DNA of 64,000 bases from CAXMRP01 sp965216515 (GTDB lineage Bacteria > Pseudomonadota > Alphaproteobacteria > Rhizobiales > Afifellaceae), in the NCBI GenBank assembly GCA_965216515.1, contig OZ244173.1, positions 3,410,001-3,474,000 on the forward strand. The letters are read 5' to 3'. Made by a program: the position numbers and the translations under genes. The stretch's first letter is position 1, and every line of letters starts with the position of its first letter. Below are positions 59,956 through 64,000 of this stretch, one piece after another. The notes below the pieces were generated by a model that saw nothing but the letters and a program-made list of their open reading frames with translations, had not been told where the DNA came from and made no database searches.

Positions 59956-59999
59956 GGAATCGGTCCGGGATCGGTCAGGAATCGGTCAGGATTCGGTCA
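59956..59999 (-). repeat. Four tandem 11-bp units across the merR stop codon
   Basis: GG(A/G)(A/T)TCGGTC(A/C) is repeated at 59956, 59967, 59978 and 59989. The MerR stop (TCA 59986-59988 on the + strand) closes the third unit. Because 11 is not a multiple of 3, loss or gain of a unit inside the coding part would change the last residues. Confidence 0.8.
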
Positions 60000-60396
60000 G
60001 GGCGGATGCCCCGGCGGGATCCGTCCTTTCCTTTTCGTGGAGCATTCCTGCCACCACGTCCCGGGTCCGCGTGAGTTCGCTGATGGCACTCTCGATGTCG
60101 GCTTTCTGTTCTTCCAGAACCCGAATTTGCTTGGTGAACCGGTCAAGCGCCACCTTGAGTTGCACGACCTGTCCGTCCTTCAGATCGTAGAGATCGAGCA
60201 TTTCCTTGATCTCGTCGAGGGAAAACCCGACCTTTTTGCCCATCAGCGCCAGTTTCAGGCGCGCCCGGTCGCGGCGGTTGTAGATCCGTGTCTGCCCCTG
60301 GCGGCGCGGATTGAGCAGACCCTTGTCCTCATAAAATCGCAGTGTTCGCAGGGTGACATCGAATTCCCGCGCCAGATCCCCGATCGAATAGGCCAT
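59986..60396 (-). CDS. MerR-family transcriptional regulator, probably of fatty/branched acyl-CoA oxidation
   Basis: The 136-residue protein has the MerR winged helix ('YSIGDLAREFDVTLRTLRFY' at residues 3-22, then 'GLLNPRRQGQTRIYNRRDRA' and 'LALMGKKVGFSLDEIKEMLD'). A coiled-coil dimerisation helix (about 80-125) follows. No cysteine metal-binding C-terminus is present, so it is not a metal or SoxR type. Together with the nearby acyl-CoA genes and TTTACGTAA operators this suggests a LiuR-like role. ATG 60396 fits AGGAGCG better than the TTG two codons upstream. The C-terminal residues 'ALTES' are encoded by a tandem repeat. Confidence 0.85.
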   Translation of the reverse strand: MAYSIGDLAREFDVTLRTLRFYEDKGLLNPRRQGQTRIYNRRDRARLKLALMGKKVGFSLDEIKEMLDLYDLKDGQVVQLKVALDRFTKQIRVLEEQKADIESAISELTRTRDVVAGMLHEKERTDPAGASALTES

Positions 60397-60452
60397 TGCC
60401 AAACGCTCCTCAGCCGGCGCACGGCGGCGCCAAGGTTCGGCCGGCTCTATAG

Positions 60453-60468
60453 CTTACCTTTACGTAAG
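60453..60468. promoter_or_regulatory. Putative MerR autoregulatory site
   Basis: CTTAC-N6-GTAAG (60453-60468) overlaps a perfect TTACGTAA core (60460-60467) and shares TTTACGTAA with the acyl-CoA dehydrogenase site. It lies 57 bases before the merR start, in the place of a promoter. Confidence 0.55.
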
Positions 60469-60582
60469 ATGCAATTGCGCCGAATCTGTCGCACCCGTTT
60501 CAGGAGCGCCGCGGCGACGGATTCGCCGCCGGCGCCGGCCGGGCCACGAATTTGTCCGAAATCTAAACAGTTTATGCCGCGG

Positions 60583-60598
60583 TTAACCTCATATTTAC
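60583..60598 (+). promoter_or_regulatory. CtrA-box-like site upstream of the PodJ-like gene
   Basis: TTAAC-N6-TTTAC differs from the CtrA consensus TTAAC-like/N6/TTAAC-like by one base in the second half. GANTC sites are also present in the same 303-base spacer (60482, 60520, 60626). The site is about 100 bases before the ATG at 60700, suggesting cell-cycle control. Confidence 0.45.
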
Positions 60599-60699
60599 CA
60601 TGATTGCTTCTTCTGCCGACAGGTGGAGTCGCGTTGCGTTTCGATTTCCCGTCCATTCATTGCGCGCGGTTGCTTGCGTGCAAGCGTCGAGGAGAAGAA

Positions 60700-63600
60700 A
60701 TGAACGCGGGCAGGTCTTGGAACGCCAACACGGATGACTCGTTCGTGCCCGACGAAGCCGAAGGCGTCGATCCGAAGGACGAGGGCGCCGCTGGCGGAAA
60801 GCCGACGGCATCCGCCGATCCCATGTCGGGGCTTATGGACGCCCGCTTTGGCGACGATGGCCGCCTGGTCTCCGGTGGTGCCGGCGAGGCGGGCATTGCA
60901 TCCTCCGATCTGCACCGCGCGGTCGAGGCGCTCGCCCGCCGCGTGAAATCGCCGCCGCCGGCCGCCGATGCCCTGCCGGCCACCCGACCCTCATCCGCCG
61001 CCGACACAAAAAGCGGGATATTGGAAATGCTCGACAAGCTTGAATCCCGTCTCGACATCATGGGCCAGGCCGCCGCGCCGCGCGGCCATGGTTCGGCCGC
61101 CGCGCCGGCCGCGTCGATTCCCGATTACCGCCAGAATTTCGCCGCCATCGAAGCGCGCATCGACGCGCTGGCCAGTCTCGCCGGCCAGGCCAACAGTGCC
61201 GCCGGGCCCGATATCGCCCGCCTCGGCGCGCAGATGGAAGGTCTCGCCAAGGCCGATTCCCTCGTCTTTGAGCGCATGGAGACGATCCAGAACCAGCTTG
61301 CCGGGCTTCGCCGCAGCCTGCAGGGCGCCGATGCGCCGGCTGCCGCCCAGTTTGCCGCGCTCCAGGAACGTCTCGACGAAATCGCCCGGTCGATGACGGG
61401 CGGCGAACTGACGCCGGGCGCGCTCGCCGCCATCGACGCCCATTTTGAGCGGCTGACGGAACGCATCGGCCAGATCCCGACCGGTGCCGGTCCGGAAGCC
61501 CCGGAAGAGCTGTGGGCCACGCTGGAGAATATCCGGGCCGCGCTGGAGACCCTGCCATCGCGCGAAAACCTGTCGGTTGTCGACAGCCGCATCCAGAGCC
61601 TGGTTGCCAAGATCGACGCCATGGAGGTCGCCGGTGCCGGCGGCGAGACTCTTCAGAAAGTCGATACCCGGCTCCAGGCGCTGGCCGGAACGGTCGCCGA
61701 GCTGCGCGACCGGCCCGATCCCGATTCCGCTGAAACCCACCGCCGCCTTGGCCAGTTGATCGAGCGCATCGATCATCTCGACGAAAAGGGCGCCAATGTC
61801 GATCTTGGCCCCATCGAGGCCCGGCTCGCCGACATACTGACCCGCCTCGACGGACTGCGCGAGGAATCGGCTTCCGCCCTGGCCGAACGCTTTGACACCC
61901 TTTCCGCCGACCTGGGCAATCGCTCTGCCGCATCGACCGTGGACGGCGACGAGATCGCCGGACAGCTTCGGGCCATCATCGAGCGGCTTGAATCGACCGA
62001 AAGCCTCTCGCGCGCCGATCTGGTGCCGATCGCCAACCGCATCGGCGCCCTGGAATCGGCCATGCGCGCCACATCCGGCGCCACCGGCGCCGTTGGTGCG
62101 CTGGCCATGCCGGCAGGCGGCCTCGACGACATCCGCGACAGGCTCGATGCGATCAATGCCCGGCTTGAATCCGACCGTGGCGGCGCGGCGGCGCTGCCAC
62201 AGGTCGCGGCCGTTCTTGAGCGGCTGGAGAAGGCGCAGCCGACCGGCGCCGGCGCCTCGCTGGCGCTGGAAGAGAAGCTGGATCGCCTGACCCACGCCCT
62301 GGCGGCGCTCGACGACCTGACTTCGCTCGACGATGTCACCGATTTGCGTGGCGACATCGCCAACCTGCGCCGCGAACTGCGCACCATGCCGGCCCAGGGC
62401 GCCGAGCCCGCCGATTCGGCGATCGTGCCCATCCTTCAGGATATCGCCGAGCGCCTGAACCGCATGCCCGATGCCGCGCCCGTCACGTTCCGCGACCTGG
62501 AGGATCAGATCGGCCGCATCGTTCGCCTGATCGAAAGCCCGGAAACCGACCACGGTGCGCTCGTCCAGATCGACGCCCGCCTGCAGGATATTCAGACGCA
62601 GTTGTCCGCCGGCGCCGGAATGGCCGCGGTCGCGGCCACCGATGGCGGCGAAGCCGGGGATATGGTTGCCGTGGTCACCGAAATCGCCCGGTCGCTCAGT
62701 GCCGACATCTCCGTGCTCAAGGAATCGGCCGCCGCGACCGAGGAAAACACCCGCCGCAGCATGGATTCCGTTCACGAGACCCTGGAGGCCGTTGTCAAGC
62801 GCATGGCGTTCCTGGAAGGCGAAGTCGATCGCCCGGCCGCGCCCGCATCGCAGTCCGCCCGGTCCGCGGTCGCCGACAGCGCCGCCGACACCGTCTCGTC
62901 AGGTCGGGCCGCCGGGCCGGCGCCGTCCGGCGATTCCATGGATGAAATGGCCGCCGCCATCGCCGCCACCGCGGCCAGCGAATTCGGGCTTGGCCAGCCC
63001 GCCACGCCGGAGGCCGGACAGCATCAGGCCGGCGCGGCGATCGAGATCGAAAAGCCGGCCGCCGGCGCACCCGGCGACAAAGCGGCGCCGATCCCCGAAA
63101 TCAGCCTCGCCGACGACATGCACGCCGACACGATCGGTTCGGCACTGTCCAACGTTGCCGATCGCATCAGCCTGGACGTCGATGCAAGCCCCGCGCCGGA
63201 CGCCGGCGAGCCGTCGAAGTCCGATTCGGAGGATGCCGGCGCCAGCCTGCTCGGCCGGCTTACGCCAAGCCAGCTTCTGCGCCGCGCCACCGGCGGACGC
63301 ACCGAATCCTTCTCGCCCGATTCCGCCGATCCCGACCCCGCTGCCAATACCGGCTCCGATCTGCCGCTGGAACCGGGCACCGGCGCGCCGATGACCTCTT
63401 CCCTGGACGGTGCACCTTCGTCTGCCGATAACGACGGCGGCGATCTTGCCGCCGCCAGCCGTGCTGCCGAAGCGGCCGTGGCCGACCCGCAGGACATGCC
63501 CGTTGACGATGCCGACCACCTGCCGGGCAGCAACGACTTCCTCATGGCCGCGCGCCGGGCCGCCCAGGCCGCCGCCGCGGAGGCCATGGAGGCGGAGCGC

Positions 63601-64000
63601 ACAAACGGCATCGCCAATGACGGCTCGTTCCTGTCCAACCTGGTGACGGCCCTCAATGCCCGCCGCTACCTGGTGCTTGGCGGCGCCCTCGCGCTGGTGA
63701 TCGCGCTCGTTCTCTTCCAGTTCTACATCAAGGGGCAACTGCCCACCGGCATATTCGGCGGCGGGACGCAGATGAGCGACGACATGCCCGCCGCCGGTGG
63801 TTCCGAGACCCTGTCGCAGGCCGGCGATGGCATGGCCGGTGAAGACGGCATAGTCGTCGTCGGTGCCGATCAGTCTCAGGCGCACCTGGCCGAACAGGAA
63901 ATGGCCCGTGCCGACGCTGCGGCGGTTCCGCCCGCCGACACCGGCATGGCCAATGCCGATATGGCCGGCACCGGCGTGGCCGGCATGGAAGGAGCCGGCA
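60700..64000 (+). CDS. podJ: PodJ-like polar localisation factor (coiled-coil membrane protein), 3' end missing
   Basis: The frame from ATG 60700 (AGGAGAAGAA upstream) stays open to the window edge, giving at least 1100 residues. Residues 1-100 are low complexity. From about 100 to 720 it is a long array of Ala/Leu/Glu/Arg-rich coiled-coil segments (for example 'LDKLESRLDIMGQ' and 'EIARSLSADISVLKESAAAT'). An acidic, Ala/Pro-rich region follows, then 'SNDFLMAARRAAQAAAAEAM', a motif of rhizobial PodJ-like proteins. A single membrane helix lies near residues 990-1011 ('YLVLGGALALVIALVLFQFY'). The missing C-terminus would be periplasmic, probably with Sel1 repeats and a peptidoglycan-binding domain. 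PodJ organises the cell pole; the identity is inferred from architecture. Confidence 0.72.
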   Translation, partial: MNAGRSWNANTDDSFVPDEAEGVDPKDEGAAGGKPTASADPMSGLMDARFGDDGRLVSGGAGEAGIASSDLHRAVEALARRVKSPPPAADALPATRPSSAADTKSGILEMLDKLESRLDIMGQAAAPRGHGSAAAPAASIPDYRQNFAAIEARIDALASLAGQANSAAGPDIARLGAQMEGLAKADSLVFERMETIQNQLAGLRRSLQGADAPAAAQFAALQERLDEIARSMTGGELTPGALAAIDAHFERLTERIGQIPTGAGPEAPEELWATLENIRAALETLPSRENLSVVDSRIQSLVAKIDAMEVAGAGGETLQKVDTRLQALAGTVAELRDRPDPDSAETHRRLGQLIERIDHLDEKGANVDLGPIEARLADILTRLDGLREESASALAERFDTLSADLGNRSAASTVDGDEIAGQLRAIIERLESTESLSRADLVPIANRIGALESAMRATSGATGAVGALAMPAGGLDDIRDRLDAINARLESDRGGAAALPQVAAVLERLEKAQPTGAGASLALEEKLDRLTHALAALDDLTSLDDVTDLRGDIANLRRELRTMPAQGAEPADSAIVPILQDIAERLNRMPDAAPVTFRDLEDQIGRIVRLIESPETDHGALVQIDARLQDIQTQLSAGAGMAAVAATDGGEAGDMVAVVTEIARSLSADISVLKESAAATEENTRRSMDSVHETLEAVVKRMAFLEGEVDRPAAPASQSARSAVADSAADTVSSGRAAGPAPSGDSMDEMAAAIAATAASEFGLGQPATPEAGQHQAGAAIEIEKPAAGAPGDKAAPIPEISLADDMHADTIGSALSNVADRISLDVDASPAPDAGEPSKSDSEDAGASLLGRLTPSQLLRRATGGRTESFSPDSADPDPAANTGSDLPLEPGTGAPMTSSLDGAPSSADNDGGDLAAASRAAEAAVADPQDMPVDDADHLPGSNDFLMAARRAAQAAAAEAMEAERTNGIANDGSFLSNLVTALNARRYLVLGGALALVIALVLFQFYIKGQLPTGIFGGGTQMSDDMPAAGGSETLSQAGDGMAGEDGIVVVGADQSQAHLAEQEMARADAAAVPPADTGMANADMAGTGVAGMEGAG

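Noticed and set aside
60991..62775. Minus-strand frame of about 590 codons with repetitive Gly/Asp/Ala
   Set aside because: Shadow of the PodJ-like coiled-coil gene, which has the better start, ribosome-binding site and in-frame membrane helix.
1..64000. CRISPR array, insertion sequence, rRNA operon or integron
   Set aside because: No regularly spaced direct repeats with unique spacers, no transposase-like protein and no rRNA signature sequences were seen on either strand.

Overview
The window is chromosomal DNA from a high-GC alphaproteobacterium, most likely a member of the Hyphomicrobiales (Rhizobiales). The evidence is the combination of GcrA, a PodJ-like polar factor, a class I (archaeal-type) lysyl-tRNA synthetase, a SAM-II riboswitch in front of metZ, a long two-domain Dcd, a CysN-CysC fusion, and the argD-argF-hslO and pstSCAB-phoU-phoB orders. 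Gene density is high, overlapping ATGA/TGATG starts are common, and I see no phage, transposase, integrase or CRISPR array. The content is mostly core metabolism and regulation rather than an accessory island.

Layout. 0-3.2 kb: 3' end of a DmsC-type membrane anchor, a short LDH2-like oxidoreductase preceded by a possible coupled 33-codon ORF, and gabD. 3.2-8.3 kb: an intergenic region with a 12-bp inverted repeat, a GT4 glycosyltransferase, cysD-cysNC (sulfate activation) and a VOC protein. 8.5-17.8 kb: polyphosphate kinase ppk2 diverging from phoR-pstS-pstC-pstA-pstB-phoU-phoB, with a Pho box before pstS. 18-22.3 kb: gcrA diverging from argD-argF-hslO, with a GANTC-rich spacer. 22.3-26.2 kb: trkH diverging from a GT2 synthase that carries an extra N-terminal domain. 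26.2-40.8 kb: glycogen metabolism, with glgC-glgA-glgX-malQ-pgm on + and glgP-glgB on -, converging on a Tat-exported dienelactone hydrolase-like protein. 41-48.7 kb: an SMP-30 lactonase, a small glycine-rich protein, tRNA-Gly(CCC), dcd, metZ under a SAM-II riboswitch with an attenuator, a RidA family member, a YnjF-like phosphatidyltransferase, a solute-binding protein, a sterol-desaturase-like hydroxylase and a TerB-like protein. 49-53.4 kb: class I LysRS, a PilZ protein, an S24/XRE regulator with a degenerate nuclease-like membrane protein, and a DsbA-like isomerase. 53.6-60.4 kb: a minus-strand beta-oxidation run (acyl-CoA dehydrogenase, a ribbon-helix-helix-like protein, thiolase, cupin, FadJ) and a MerR regulator. 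Related TTTACGTAA palindromes lie before the acyl-CoA dehydrogenase and before the regulator. 60.7 kb to the end: a PodJ-like coiled-coil membrane protein cut by the window edge.

How the genes connect. Phosphate sensing (PhoR/PhoB), uptake (Pst) and storage (PPK2) form one block. GlgC/GlgA make glycogen, GlgB branches it, GlgP/GlgX/MalQ degrade it, and Pgm links it to glucose-6-phosphate. MetZ sulfhydrylation and CysD/CysNC belong to sulfur assimilation. GcrA and the PodJ-like factor are cell-cycle and polarity functions, and both have GANTC-rich upstream regions. No wholly new system is evident. The most interesting points are the fully traceable riboswitch/attenuator of metZ, an ornithine carbamoyltransferase with HDLP in place of HCLP, a possible Arg-rich attenuator before argD, the GT2 synthase with a possible c-di-GMP-binding N-domain, and the putative MerR operators of the beta-oxidation block.
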